Shown here: piece after piece, positions 42,227 through 51,989 of the stretch
How positions within the stretch are numbered: the stretch's first letter is position 1
Layout: the number at the start of each line of letters is the position of its first letter
Assembly: GCA_009712635.1 (NCBI GenBank)
Contig: WASS01000020.1
Coordinates: 1,328,795-1,392,794, forward strand
DNA length: 64,000 nucleotides
Source of the DNA: Hungatella sp.
GTDB lineage: Bacteria > Bacillota > Clostridia > Lachnospirales > Lachnospiraceae
Reading direction: 5' to 3'
Program-made: the position numbers and the translations under genes
Notes under the pieces: model-generated
The model's input: the letters and a program-made list of their open reading frames with translations, nothing else
What the model was told of the DNA's origin: nothing
Databases searched by the model: none

Positions 42227-42348
42227 TCAACTCCCCCTATAAATCCAAATCTAGCGGCTTAAACTTTTCCAGCAGATATACCATTTTAAAAGTTATTTCT
42301 CCACGCCTGTCATAATTCCAATGAATAGTAAGTTCTTATTCTATTTCA

Positions 42349-43347
42349 TTATTCCTTTTCATGCCACATTTTAATTACCTTTTCAACTTCAGCAATTAAC
42401 TGTTCTTTATCCGGAATATAATAAGTATATTTTGATGCGAAAATATTACTTGATAGGCCACCTAATGCATATTCAGCAGTCAGAGCATCTTTATCTGTAC
42501 AAAGAATAATGCCTATCGGTTTATTATCATTTTCATCATTTACTTCATTCTCATTATAATTTAAGTACATATTCAACTGACCTGCTGCTTCTGGCATAAG
42601 TTTGGTTGTTTTTAATTCTATGATAACATATGACTTCAAAGGCTTATTATAAAAAACCATATCTGCATAATAATGGGTATTATTTATTGTTATTCTCTGC
42701 TGTGATCCTACAAACATAAAACCTTTCAATTTGCTCCACGAGTGCTTTTTCTAAATCACTTTCCAATACTGGTTTATCTTCAGGTATCCCAAGAAACTCA
42801 AATACATATGGATCCTTAATAATATCTTTAGGTTCTGTAATTTCAATACCCTTTGTTGCTAACCTCAATACTTCCTGTCTATTTACCTCACCTTTTGATA
42901 GCAACAGTCGTTCATATAACGAGGTATTAATTTGCCGTTTTAATTCTCGTACAGACCAATTTGAATTAACTGCTTCTCTTTCATAAAAACCACGTTTATC
43001 TTTTTCTGCAATACTTAATAGTTCGCAATAATGAGACCAACTCAATTTGCCAGACAGCGTCTGGCATTTTTCATAATTCATATAAAATGATCTCATATTC
43101 TGCAAATTGGACCGGGAAAATCCTTTCCAAATTCAGCAGTCAATGTCTTAGAAAGTTGTTTTAGTGTTTGCTCCCCATACTCAGCTCGAATACTATCATT
43201 TTGCTCGTAACGAATTATAATTTCCCCTATCTTCCAATAGGAAATTATTAATTCGTTATTAACTTCTCTTGCAATATTTCTCCTTGCTGTATCAAGAATA
43301 CTTCTTATTTCACCTACCAGCGGTTTAATAATTTTATTATCCATACT
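42349..43347 (-). pseudogene. Broken YhcG/DUF1016-type PD-(D/E)XK nuclease gene
   Basis: Three consecutive frames together make one YhcG-like protein. The N-terminal part (from ATG 43347, AAAGGAG upstream) has EIRSILDTARRNIAREVN and LIISYWKIGEIII. The middle frame has MRSFYMNYEKCQTLSGKLSW and SHYCELLSI. The last has FMFVGSQQRITI, YYADMVFYNK and SYVIIELKTTK, which is the nuclease core D-x(n)-E-x-K. The first break (about 43100) is a one-base shift; the second (about 42700) has also lost the usual residues before GFMFVGSQQR. The parent family is linked to DNA cleavage and defence/addiction loci. The gene is inactive unless the breaks are sequence errors. Confidence 0.8.
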
Positions 43348-43434
43348 TTCAACTCCTTTCTTAAAATGATTCAACAATTTTCCGCTTTATTTTCATGCTG
43401 TTTCAATGGCTTGACTGGTCCATGAATATTGCTA

Positions 43435-43515
43435 TTTTCGACAAATTTCGACACAAGTCTCACAATGCCTTGAAGCGACAATAATGATGTCGTCAGAACC
43501 TGGTGGTTCCTTGGC
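43435..43515. repeat. Type A intergenic element upstream of the yhcG-like gene
   Basis: TTCGACA-AAT-TTCGACA (two tandem boxes 10 bp apart) is followed by CAAGTCTCACAATG and, at the far end, CCTTGGCGGAAGG. Related copies lie at 31325-31365, 51990-52065 and 61248-61330, each upstream of a minus-strand gene or its remnant. On the minus strand the box reads TGTCGAA, the Spo0A-box consensus. Confidence 0.65.
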
Positions 43516-43609
43516 GGAAGGCTCTTTTTCTTAAAGATCAATCAAAAACCTTTCATTTTTAAATTTCCACATCCGCACTTTCATATTGAAAGCATCATTA
43601 TATACAGTT

Positions 43610-44143
43610 TTATATAACAGACGATATTCCCGAAGTAAATAGCATATCTATCAAGTTATATAATTCATCTGGGGGCAAATCTTTTTGCCTGCGTTGCCAG
43701 AGACGAAGCAGTGAAAATGCAGTTGAGACTTGAAACTCTAATAAATATGGTGTTACTGAATTATCTTTAGGGAAACAATATTTCTGTGCATCAGAAAAAA
43801 ATTCACCTTTCAACTTTTCACTAAAGCGGATATTACCATAATCACCTAATAAAGCATTTAGGCATGCTCCTTTTTCCTCGAAAAGTAGGAGTATATCCCG
43901 TGTATCAGCTTGCTCTTTGTTTTTCATCTTCTCCCGGATATAATCCAATATATCGTTTTCCACGAAGCTAAGCAAATCGTAAACATCGGTAAAATACTGA
44001 TAAAAGGTACTTCGGTTATATCCAGACTTGTTTGTAATTTCCTGTACTGTGATTTTCTCAATCGGTTTTTGGCAATAAAGTTCACAAAAAACGCCGATAA
44101 GTGATTGTCTGGTTTTTTTCGTTATTTCAGGCTGTTTTTTCAT
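43610..44143 (-). CDS. TetR/AcrR-family regulator
   Basis: From ATG 44143 (AAAGGGG upstream) the protein has 177 residues. It has a TetR helix-turn-helix (ITVQEITNKSGYNRSTFYQYF, about 30-50) and the acidic C-terminal ligand domain. A frame start at 44197 overlaps the operator region and is rejected. It is divergent from the flavodoxin gene at 44242, with two dyads in between, and likely represses it. Confidence 0.9.
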   Translation of the reverse strand: MKKQPEITKKTRQSLIGVFCELYCQKPIEKITVQEITNKSGYNRSTFYQYFTDVYDLLSFVENDILDYIREKMKNKEQADTRDILLLFEEKGACLNALLGDYGNIRFSEKLKGEFFSDAQKYCFPKDNSVTPYLLEFQVSTAFSLLRLWQRRQKDLPPDELYNLIDMLFTSGISSVI

Positions 44144-44186
44144 TTCTTGCCCCTTTCGCAAGTAATGATGAATTTGAAACAAAGTC

Positions 44187-44212
44187 GTATAATTCATTAT
44201 ACAACACGTTGT
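44187..44212. promoter_or_regulatory. Paired dyads in the TetR/flavodoxin promoter region
   Basis: GTATAATTCATTATAC (44187-44202) is a 6-bp-arm inverted repeat and ACAACACGTTGT (44201-44212) has 5-bp arms; they overlap in the 98-bp space between the divergent genes. They are the best operator candidates for the TetR protein at 43610. Confidence 0.55.
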
Positions 44213-44241
44213 CTTATAGTCAAGATGTGAGGAGAATAAAA

Positions 44242-44667
44242 ATGAAAATAGCTGTCAGGTATCAGTCCATAGGAGGCAATACAAAATCAGTAGCGGAAGC
44301 TATCGCGGGTAAAGTAGGTGTTAAAGCAGAGCCGATTACTGTACCGCTTAATGAGCCGGTTGACTTTTTATTTATCGGTGGCGGCGTATATGCGCATGGT
44401 TTAGACGATTCCCTAAAAAGTTTTTTGGAAAATTTAGATGCGACAACAGTCAAAGTCGTGGCTGCTTTTTCGACTGCCGGAGCTATGGATGGAGCAATAA
44501 AAATAGCTTCTATCGTTAAGGAGAAAGGGATACCTGTGCATGGCGAAACCCTGCCTATGAAACTCGGTGTGCGCAATCATGGTTATTTTGTCCATAAAGG
44601 TTTTATCGAATTGACCGACAAACAGCTTGCCGCTGTTAATGATTTCGTAAAAAAGGTGATTGGATAA
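44242..44667 (+). CDS. Flavodoxin-like protein
   Basis: From ATG 44242 (AGGAG 7 nt upstream) the 141-residue protein has IAVRYQSIGGNTKSVAEAIA (FMN phosphate loop region), DFLFIGGGVYAHG and AAFSTAGAMDGA. It is a small electron-transfer or protoporphyrinogen-oxidase-like flavodoxin. Control by the divergent TetR suggests a stress or redox response. A strong terminator follows. Confidence 0.88.
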   Translation: MKIAVRYQSIGGNTKSVAEAIAGKVGVKAEPITVPLNEPVDFLFIGGGVYAHGLDDSLKSFLENLDATTVKVVAAFSTAGAMDGAIKIASIVKEKGIPVHGETLPMKLGVRNHGYFVHKGFIELTDKQLAAVNDFVKKVIG

Positions 44668-44701
44668 CGGTTTTGCATAGCTACAAGAAGTTCATATCGC
44701 C

Positions 44702-44740
44702 ATAGGGTCACGGTAAATCAACCGTGACCCTATTTTTTTG
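44702..44740 (+). terminator. Terminator of the flavodoxin gene
   Basis: ATAGGGTCACGGT and ACCGTGACCCTAT form a perfect 13-bp stem with a 6-nt loop and seven T residues after it. Confidence 0.93.
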
Positions 44741-44839
44741 CAAAAAATCCATAAAACAGCTTGACAATATTCATCTGAAACAGAACCTTTGTGACTGAAA
44801 GCAATATAATTTCCACAAATCACGAAGCGTTACAGAAAG

Positions 44840-44961
44840 TAACTCTACGCTTTATCTATGGAACAAATATTCCAGGTATACAGAGTGCTGCTGCCTCCTA
44901 GAATGGGCGTAAAGCCTAAGAGTTCTCATAAAGCACACTGTCCTATTTGAGTTTTTGCCAT
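44840..44961 (-). pseudogene. Start-site remnant with intact ribosome binding site
   Basis: AAGGAGG stands 10 nt before ATG 44961, and the frame reads MAKTQIGQCAL before TGA; beyond the stop, ELLGFTPILGGSSTLY is still protein-like. It looks like the beginning of a gene with an early nonsense mutation and lost body. The 920-bp space 44668-45589 otherwise holds a terminator and the type B element. Confidence 0.4.
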
Positions 44962-45076
44962 GATTATATCATTCCTCCTTAACTGTAATAATTTATAAAT
45001 TTCAACTACAAATCAGCATATATTTTCTTATTGATTTATAGCTACAAAATTCAGTTTTCCAGCTATCATCACCGAA

Positions 45077-45290
45077 ATCACCCTATGTCATCTAAGTTTT
45101 GTCCTAAAAATCAGGGCAAAAATCGGGCATTTTTTAGCCTGGTTTTTGCCCGTTTTTTGCATTGCAACCACAACATCTTGTGGTTGCAGCGGATTATTTA
45201 TCGTTTTGGTCACAACGTGTCATCATTATCACAGTTTCAACATGTGTTGAGTGGGTGAAAAAGATTCCAAGAAAGCACAGCAAGGCCTTG
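45077..45290. repeat. Type B structured intergenic element, copy 2
   Basis: Parts match 41388-41625: CCCTATGTCATC, a stem GGGCAAAAA/TTTTTGCCC (45114-45151) followed by a T-run, a 10-bp-arm palindrome GCAACCACAA/TTGTGGTTGC (45164-45187), GTGTCATCATTATCAC, TTTCAACATGTGTTGAG, then GTGAAAAAGATTCC as in the type A copy at 52000, and CCTTGGCGTG. It joins the two repeat types through this shared end. Confidence 0.65.
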
Positions 45291-45589
45291 GCGTGAAATA
45301 TGACTTCCCTGCAAATCAAGCAGTTAGTTGTTTTAAACTCGTTATTTCTTCACGTCCTTTTTTTATTGTACCATAGACTTATGGACTTAGGGAGACCTAT
45401 ATGCCATATCTCCCACAATAGAATAATTATTTTACTAGTAGCGAACGCTGCCAACAATAAAGCCCTTGAACTATAACTTTCTGTACTTTATTCTATAATA
45501 TTTTATCAAAAAACACTAAAACCTCAGCTCACATTGACGTAATTCAAAATTGCGTTAATCATATTATAAGCTATTGGATTGATAATACT

Positions 45590-46230
45590 TTAATAATGCC
45601 ACTTCATAATATCCAAACCTGTTAATACTATAAGCTTATATAGTAAGAATTCAATAATTATTAACAGTATAGATAATCCAATCACAATAAATCTGGAAGA
45701 AAAATATCCTATCTCTTTGCCACATGTCTTAATTTGCTTGTATTCAATATTATACATAATAATTAATATGCAAAGAGTGTTTAATGGAAGAATAAGTGTA
45801 TTTACAATGGATTCATTATTCTTAATGGCATACAAAAAATAAAAAATAGAAGTTATTAACCAAATAATTAAAACAATAATGTAAGCTGTTCTTAATGAAG
45901 CGATATTAGTATTTTTAGTTTCTAACTCATCTTTCTCTATCTTTAAATTTGTTAGTATTCTTATTATATACCAAATAATTAAAGATGCAGCTATAACTAG
46001 AGCAAGTACTAAATATAATTTCTCCTTAGTTGAAACATATGATTTATCTACTAATCCGTTGTATAAAGAAAAATCTTTACTCTCAATGGCCTCTTCTGCA
46101 GCTTCAGTAGCTAGTTTTATAAATCTATGATCATGAATTGATTCTACAATATTAAAATAAAGATAAACCGATAAAAAGATTGTGATTATAATATAAAGCT
46201 CTGTTTTCCAATGTCTTCGCTTCGTGTCAT
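45590..46230 (-). pseudogene. Membrane protein with a one-base break just after its start codon
   Basis: An open frame of about 210 codons (46224-45590) encodes about five hydrophobic helices (LYIIITIFLSVYLYF, LVLALVIAASLIIWYII, IIVLIIWLITSIFYFLYA, TLILPLNTLCILIIM, IVIGLSILLIIIEFLLY) with a soluble loop of about 50 residues between the first two. It has no in-frame ATG at its head, but ATG 46230, behind GGGAG, would enter it if one base were added. Either a fresh frameshift or a sequencing error has split it. The family is unknown; it lies downstream of the P-loop ATPase gene at 46393 and could be its membrane partner. Confidence 0.55.
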
Positions 46231-46392
46231 TTCAGCTCCCATAGTTATTACATAAACTGTGACACTTAATTTCCAATCATGTCACTCTTTTCAAATGTGT
46301 TATTCTAGCAACCTCAAATTAATAAATTAATACTATATTTCATCTTGTGACAAATTGTAGTATTAGAATTCCGCCAATTCTAGGGGGTCCTG

Positions 46393-48228
46393 CTACCAAT
46401 GCAAGCCAATCCAATCTTTTGTTATATTTTCATGCTGGTTGAATTTATCTACTATATGTTGCAAATTATACTTACTTGCTTTAAAATTACTATCAACTTC
46501 AATCTCAATCTCTTTAATTCTATTTGCCAAAATAAAATTATCAATTTTTTCTTTAATCTTAAAATATTCATATGACCAACTTGCATTGTCATAGTATAAA
46601 ACATATCTACCTTTAATTGAGGAATCTATAAATAATATATATCCAAACTCAAACCCCAGAGAATTTTTCTTTTTCACCCTAATAAAGGTAACAATATCTG
46701 TTTCAAACAATAATGTTTTAATAATATCCTCGTGTGAATTATTACTATCATCTATTAGTAAAAAATTAAGATATTCATAATTATCAAGCTTAATTTGACC
46801 GTCATTTATTTCTCTAAATTTACTATCATAAACATATAGAGTTTTGTCTTCCGCTAATTCTGTTTCCTTTTTATAATTTTCCCAATATCTAGATGAATTT
46901 TCATTATCAGAATTGTTATATAACTCTTTTATATACTTTTCTTCGAATATGTCATAGTCTACTATTACTTCATCTTCTTTCAGAATAATCCAATTTTCTG
47001 TATTGGCTGCATGAGACTTCAAAATATACAAGATCAATTCCTGTAACTGGATATTTTTAAAAACAAAAAATTCTTCTGAACAAATTTGTTTTAAATTATT
47101 TAGATTGATGCTATTACCAATAATTCCTCTTTTCAAAACCTTATTCAAGACTGATACAAGTATTTCTTTTACGAAATCATCCAACTCATCACAACTATTT
47201 ACAAACTCGGCCAGTTTAATATAATATTTAGATTTAAGCAAGAGAAATTTATCTCTATTTCCATCATCCATATCGGCATATATATTTCTATATATACCTT
47301 GGTTCAAATAATAATTTATTTCAAGATCTACACTTGAACGAATATCATTGTAAGAAATATCTTTAAACAAGCGAAAGGAAGCGGCCCTTAAAAAATATTT
47401 TTTATCAAAATAGGCTGAAATATTATCGCATGCATTTCCGCATATTATATGATAATACTGAGATAAATTGATCAAAAAAATATTAGTTGATTTTCCTGAT
47501 GTTAAAAATGATTTATACTTGTCAAAAATATTGTCTAAAAAATCCACATTATGTTTATCAATTTCATCAAATATAAATACTAATTTTTTCCCGCTTGCTT
47601 CGTTTACTTTATCAATTAATGACCCAAATGCTGTCTTTCTTTCAAAATAGGCAGTTACTCTCTGTTGCAAAATTTCCTCTGTTTTATCTTTTTTTGAAAC
47701 AAGAACTTCTTTTAATCTTGCCTGAATACTTGACTTTAAATTAATCAGCTTAAGTGGCATACAGAATTCAGCAACAAAATCAGCAATGCCTTGACTTTCT
47801 TCTTTAGCACTTTCTATGGCAGTTACTTTATAGACATTTGTTGCGCAAAAAGTTATTTCTCTTATTAATTCATTAACCTCTTTAGATAACTTGTCATCTA
47901 ATCTCAATTCACTGCTATCTAATATTTTCTTTAGTTCATTTACAATAAGTGTCAGCAAATCAGCTTCTTCATCAACTATGGAACAGTCAATTTTTACAAC
48001 TAAGTTTTTTTCAAAGTCTGCCGCTAAGTTTACCAAAGAACTTTTACCACACCCCCTAACTCCTCCCAACAGTATATTTTTGGTAATATTCTCATTTATA
48101 TCTTTTCGTATACTTGAATAAATATGCCTCTGAGCATCCTCAAACTCATATAATATTCTATCTGACGGATTAATCTTAGGGTCTAATTCAGTATTACCTT
48201 TACCTATGTAATTTTTCCTTTTTTGCAT
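46393..48228 (-). CDS. P-loop AAA/STAND-like ATPase, probable defence protein
   Basis: The 611-residue protein has Walker A GGVRGCGKSS (about 55-64) and a Walker B-like strand LVFIFDEIDKH (about 224-234), followed by sensor-like helices (STNIFLINLSQYYHI). The C-terminal 250 residues (YEYLNFLLIDDSNNS, FGYILFIDSSIKGRYVLYYD) are not recognised and may be the sensor or effector. Its N-terminus, with a histidine/acidic stretch before the P-loop, resembles standalone ATPases in defence islands. AGAGGG precedes the ATG. The 5-helix membrane protein follows on the same strand. Confidence 0.75.
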   Translation of the reverse strand: MQKRKNYIGKGNTELDPKINPSDRILYEFEDAQRHIYSSIRKDINENITKNILLGGVRGCGKSSLVNLAADFEKNLVVKIDCSIVDEEADLLTLIVNELKKILDSSELRLDDKLSKEVNELIREITFCATNVYKVTAIESAKEESQGIADFVAEFCMPLKLINLKSSIQARLKEVLVSKKDKTEEILQQRVTAYFERKTAFGSLIDKVNEASGKKLVFIFDEIDKHNVDFLDNIFDKYKSFLTSGKSTNIFLINLSQYYHIICGNACDNISAYFDKKYFLRAASFRLFKDISYNDIRSSVDLEINYYLNQGIYRNIYADMDDGNRDKFLLLKSKYYIKLAEFVNSCDELDDFVKEILVSVLNKVLKRGIIGNSINLNNLKQICSEEFFVFKNIQLQELILYILKSHAANTENWIILKEDEVIVDYDIFEEKYIKELYNNSDNENSSRYWENYKKETELAEDKTLYVYDSKFREINDGQIKLDNYEYLNFLLIDDSNNSHEDIIKTLLFETDIVTFIRVKKKNSLGFEFGYILFIDSSIKGRYVLYYDNASWSYEYFKIKEKIDNFILANRIKEIEIEVDSNFKASKYNLQHIVDKFNQHENITKDWIGLHW

Positions 48229-48588
48229 TTTATCCCTCTCGCTCTATAGAAAAGAATCAACTTGTAATAATACAATGCTTTTTCTTTCACTACCTCTACG
48301 CCCTTCTTACATATGCTATAAGTTCAACAAATAAATCCTTGTCATATGTTCTTACATTTCTTAATTCCTCTCCATTTTCTATTGCGATTTTATCAGAATA
48401 GGAGATGGAAATCAAATTCTAACACCAATTTTCATAATATAAAAAATATAAGTTTCAGTAATATATAAGGAAATTATAGATATCACATACACTTATATTG
48501 AGCCGATTTCATATAATTTTTGCGCTTTCCAACTTAAAGATCTATGTAATATGATATTTGTATTCTTAAACTGCATAATAACAAGCCG

Positions 48589-48630
48589 CTCTGCCGATGT
48601 AACAAGAAGTTTGGTGAATAAGCTGTCACC
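48589..48630. repeat. 42-bp fragment matching the KAP ATPase gene
   Basis: CTCTGCCGATGTAACAAGAA and its continuation through GCTGTCACC match 53543-53584 inside the KAP gene with a handful of differences. The fragment abuts the SBBP pseudogene, so the two were joined by recombination. The space 48229-48588 before it contains nothing recognisable. Confidence 0.65.
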
Positions 48631-48635
48631 GCCGG

Positions 48636-49421
48636 GGTACGCTTATGTGGGAGGCTTCACGTATTCCGCCGACTTCCCGTGACGCCCGGCGCTTTCCAGG
48701 CAACGTACGGCGGCGGCGCGGACGACGCTTTTGTCACGAAATTCTCAGCCGACGGAGCAAGTCTCGTCTATTCCGCGTATCTCGGTGGCGCTCTGGTGGA
48801 TTCCGGATCTGGCATTTGCGTGGACGCGGAGGGCATTGCCTATGTGACAGGATCTACTTCTTCCGCCAATTTCCCAGTGACGCCCGGCGCCTTCCAGACG
48901 GCAATCGCCGGACCCGCGGATGCGTTTATTACTAAGCTGGCGCCCAGCGGCCGAAACCTCCTCGGCTCGACTTACCTGGGAGGCAGCTTAATTGATTCAG
49001 GCAACGCTATCACCGTGGATATGCGGGGTCATGTCTATGTAGCGGGAAGCACGCTCTCCGATAATTTCCCAACGACTCCCGCGGTACTCCCCTCCCAGCT
49101 GCAGGGAGCCTCGGATGCTTTTGTGAGTATCCTCACTCCGGACCTTAGGCGGCTTCTCGTTTCCTATTATCTTGTTGGAAGCAGATCGGACTACGGGGAC
49201 GGCATCGTGATCGGGGGCGACGGCGGCGTTTATGTGGTCGGGGGCACCTCTTCCACAGACTTTCCCGTGACGCCCGGCGCTTTCCAGACAACGTACGGCG
49301 GCCGAGCTTCAGACTGTTTTTTAACAAAAACTGCCTTTGCGTTTTATGAGAAAGTCTCCATTGTGATCTAGGGAATTCTTTAGTCTTCGGGGAGGAGGCA
49401 GGCTACATTCGGTATATAGAT
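48636..49421 (+). pseudogene. Truncated, frameshifted copy of the SBBP beta-propeller gene
   Basis: About 780 GC-rich bp are nearly identical to the 3' part of the SBBP gene (34170-35160). The copy starts inside repeat 3 (YAYVGGFTYSADFP), loses one base so that the frame shifts, jumps directly to the equivalent point of repeat 4, then runs through repeats 5-7 to the stop at 49371 and about 50 bp beyond. The jump between equivalent repeat positions is what unequal recombination in tandem repeats produces. There is no promoter or start. Confidence 0.88.
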
Positions 49422-49495
49422 GCCATGCTGTTTTGGAGTAAGGATTTGAACTCTCACGATTTACCTCTGTCATAGTATCAATCACTAATTTACAT

Positions 49496-51898
49496 TTATA
49501 GACTGTTTAATAATTCGAGAAAAACCTCATTTTTGCTTGAGTTTCCAAAAATATTTTTCATCGTATTCCACGTAGATTTAGTAACATTCTCTTTTATTTT
49601 AATTAATATAGTCTCAATAAACTGCCTCTCAAAAGCAATCCAAACCTCATCATAAATTACTTGTGTGCGTGCCGAATTCAAGTTTAAATCATTGACTGAT
49701 CCAATATCTAAACGAAATCGGATTGGAATAGGAAGTTCTAATACTGCTTTTTGCCCCCAATTAGTAAAATTTCGGAACAAACTACATGGCACATCGATTC
49801 CATGTATTGATAGGCATGACGATGATTTGCACCTTTCTCTGAAAGAGTCATTGGCATTCACAGCTCCATCCTCATCTACTTCAATACTTGTGCTGGATTT
49901 GTGTATACAATTTGTTGCATATGAGATACTGGAGGATAATGTGAATGACTCTCCTTCCACAATAACTTCTTTTTTGCAAATATCCAACTTCTTGAGAATT
50001 TGGTCGTGGTGATTTACTATATATGCAATCTCAGCTTTTCCACGAAAACCTTTATCTTGGTCATTTAAGTCAAATGAAATAATCTTTATATTATCCTCTT
50101 CGCTCCAAGAGTATTCATCTTCCAATGTAAATTCTAATTCCTCAAAAGTGGCGGGTGTACAAACTTCTCGATAATCATCGTAATATATTTCAATATCAAA
50201 TGGTGGCAATGGAACCAGCTTCTTTATACAAGATATAAATTCTTTCTTGTCCATACGCTGCCAAGGATGAACATCTCTCAGGCGAAGCGTCGTTTGAGTG
50301 CCTGGCTCATTACGCGTTCCATTTTTAATTATAAATAAGCTGTCATATCCTTCGATTGATATACTGAGCGCCTCATCTGTTTGATATGAGCCTAGTATTT
50401 TTCTTGTCTCTACTTCCATGTTGTCGCATACCATAAAACAAGCTAATATTCCAATTCCAAATCGTGAAATCGGTTTAAATATTTTTGAATTTTCACTCAT
50501 TAAGTCATAAAATTCAGTAGAGGTGTAGTATGATTGTCCAATATTTGTATAATAGCGGTCAATAATATGCTGGTTCATTCCTATTCCGTTATCTTCCACG
50601 ATTAAATAATCAACACCATCTATAGTTTTCATAGATACTGAAATACAAGGAATATAATTATCTTTCCATCGTTCGGTGAGACTGCGCCTTAACTGACAAG
50701 CATCGATGGAATTTTGCAAAAGTTCGCGTAACGCAACTTCGGGTTTTCCGTAAAGTTTTGTTCCCATTAATAAATCTACAACTTGACGCTTATTGAGTGT
50801 AAATTTTGTATCCCTGTATGAATAAATAGGCAAGTTTGTTTCAATATCTCGCTTTGCAACAATCTTCTTTCGATTCACATAAGCAGGCAACTTAATTTTA
50901 TAAACTTCAATATCGCAAATTTCGCTTGCTAAATTTGCTAGAACAAATGTGCTATTTTTCAATTCATCATCTATTTGATTACAAAAATCTTTTATTGAAG
51001 CTTCTATTGCGGGATGTGAACATTGAGCTGAAAATGTTACTGTGTCTCTCTGAAATGTCCAACCTGACACAGAGAGATGTTTTACCCATTCGCTTAAAGA
51101 CACCGCATTCTTAATTGTAAGGTGCGAAAATAAAATATTGGGGGTACGTTTACTATCGAAATCCATTATATCGGTTAGTCTTAGGATGACAGCTATAAAC
51201 GGTACGCATAAAAAAGTATCTTCTCCACATAGCTTAATTGTTTCCATATCAAGCAAAGCTAAATGATTTTCATTATGGCTAAAACAGATTTCCGCCAATG
51301 TAGATGTAAGGTCGGCATCCTTATATTTTATTTTTCCTGCCCAATCTTTAGCTATCAGTTTTCGGGCACGGTCTGCATGCGTATTACGAATGTAATTAGT
51401 TATAATTTGATCTTCCAAAAGTTGTGCTTTTGCATATTGTTTATTTTTCTGAAAAAATTCAATTTCTTGTAATTCACGAACAAAGCCACTTCTAAAGCGC
51501 TGAAATTCAGCAATATCATTTTTGTATGGCACCATCTCATTCTCTAATAATTGGTTTTTCCACGCGCGTATCAATTCACCCTCAGGAGACATTCCTATGT
51601 CATGAAGAAATATAGATAGTATAATCATCATGATATCTGCCGTCGAAAGTTTTTCCAGTGTATCTTTGGGTATTAATTTACCTGCCAAATATAGCATACC
51701 AAAAATATGATCATCATCATGAAGCGTATATTCTCGCATGTTCATAATTATGGATTTAGATATTGCTATTGTGTATTCTCCAACATTTTGAATAAGCGTT
51801 AGAATCGGATGTAATGACAAATCATTTTTACACCTATCGCTTAATTCCTTATATAAACTTAGCTTTTCCAGCCTTATTAGCAAAGCATCTTCATTCAC
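49496..51898 (-). CDS. HD-domain / HSP90-type (GHKL) ATPase fusion, probable defence protein
   Basis: The protein (about 800 aa) starts best at GTG 51898, 8 nt after GGAGG. The N-terminal half has an HD-like metal-site region (HDDDHIFGMLYLAG, IFLHDIGMSPEGE, TRNTHADRARKLI, FSHNENHLALL). The second half is a Bergerat-fold ATPase with the N-box ALRELLQNSIDAC, G1 VEDNGIGM, SRFGIGILACF and a GTQTTLRL strand. Fusions of HD with HSP90-like ATPase domains are recurrent in bacterial defence islands; the HD part may cleave nucleotides or nucleic acids. A type A element lies 100 bp upstream, and the KAP operon ends just before it. Confidence 0.82.
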   Translation of the reverse strand: MNEDALLIRLEKLSLYKELSDRCKNDLSLHPILTLIQNVGEYTIAISKSIIMNMREYTLHDDDHIFGMLYLAGKLIPKDTLEKLSTADIMMIILSIFLHDIGMSPEGELIRAWKNQLLENEMVPYKNDIAEFQRFRSGFVRELQEIEFFQKNKQYAKAQLLEDQIITNYIRNTHADRARKLIAKDWAGKIKYKDADLTSTLAEICFSHNENHLALLDMETIKLCGEDTFLCVPFIAVILRLTDIMDFDSKRTPNILFSHLTIKNAVSLSEWVKHLSVSGWTFQRDTVTFSAQCSHPAIEASIKDFCNQIDDELKNSTFVLANLASEICDIEVYKIKLPAYVNRKKIVAKRDIETNLPIYSYRDTKFTLNKRQVVDLLMGTKLYGKPEVALRELLQNSIDACQLRRSLTERWKDNYIPCISVSMKTIDGVDYLIVEDNGIGMNQHIIDRYYTNIGQSYYTSTEFYDLMSENSKIFKPISRFGIGILACFMVCDNMEVETRKILGSYQTDEALSISIEGYDSLFIIKNGTRNEPGTQTTLRLRDVHPWQRMDKKEFISCIKKLVPLPPFDIEIYYDDYREVCTPATFEELEFTLEDEYSWSEEDNIKIISFDLNDQDKGFRGKAEIAYIVNHHDQILKKLDICKKEVIVEGESFTLSSSISYATNCIHKSSTSIEVDEDGAVNANDSFRERCKSSSCLSIHGIDVPCSLFRNFTNWGQKAVLELPIPIRFRLDIGSVNDLNLNSARTQVIYDEVWIAFERQFIETILIKIKENVTKSTWNTMKNIFGNSSKNEVFLELLNSL

Positions 51899-51989
51899 CC
51901 TAGTATCCTCCAAACATTTTTTATCTAGCGACTGCTGATTAAATCGATTCCGGCTTAAAATCAACAGTTACTAATGAACAAACCTTTTA

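Noticed and set aside
44101..44241. N-terminal extension of the flavodoxin-like protein
   Set aside because: It overlaps the divergent TetR gene and the operator dyads; ATG 44242 with AGGAG and a standard flavodoxin N-terminus is clearly the start.
41388..45290. Type B elements as group II introns, riboswitches or retron RNAs
   Set aside because: No intron domain V, reverse transcriptase or known riboswitch core is visible; only a hairpin, a palindrome and short conserved blocks can be supported.
49430..49465. tRNA 3'-end-like sequence (GGATTTGAACTC) beside the SBBP pseudogene, as a possible attachment site
   Set aside because: The T-loop resemblance is real but the T-stem does not pair properly and no acceptor, anticodon or D-arm is present; no integrase is nearby.
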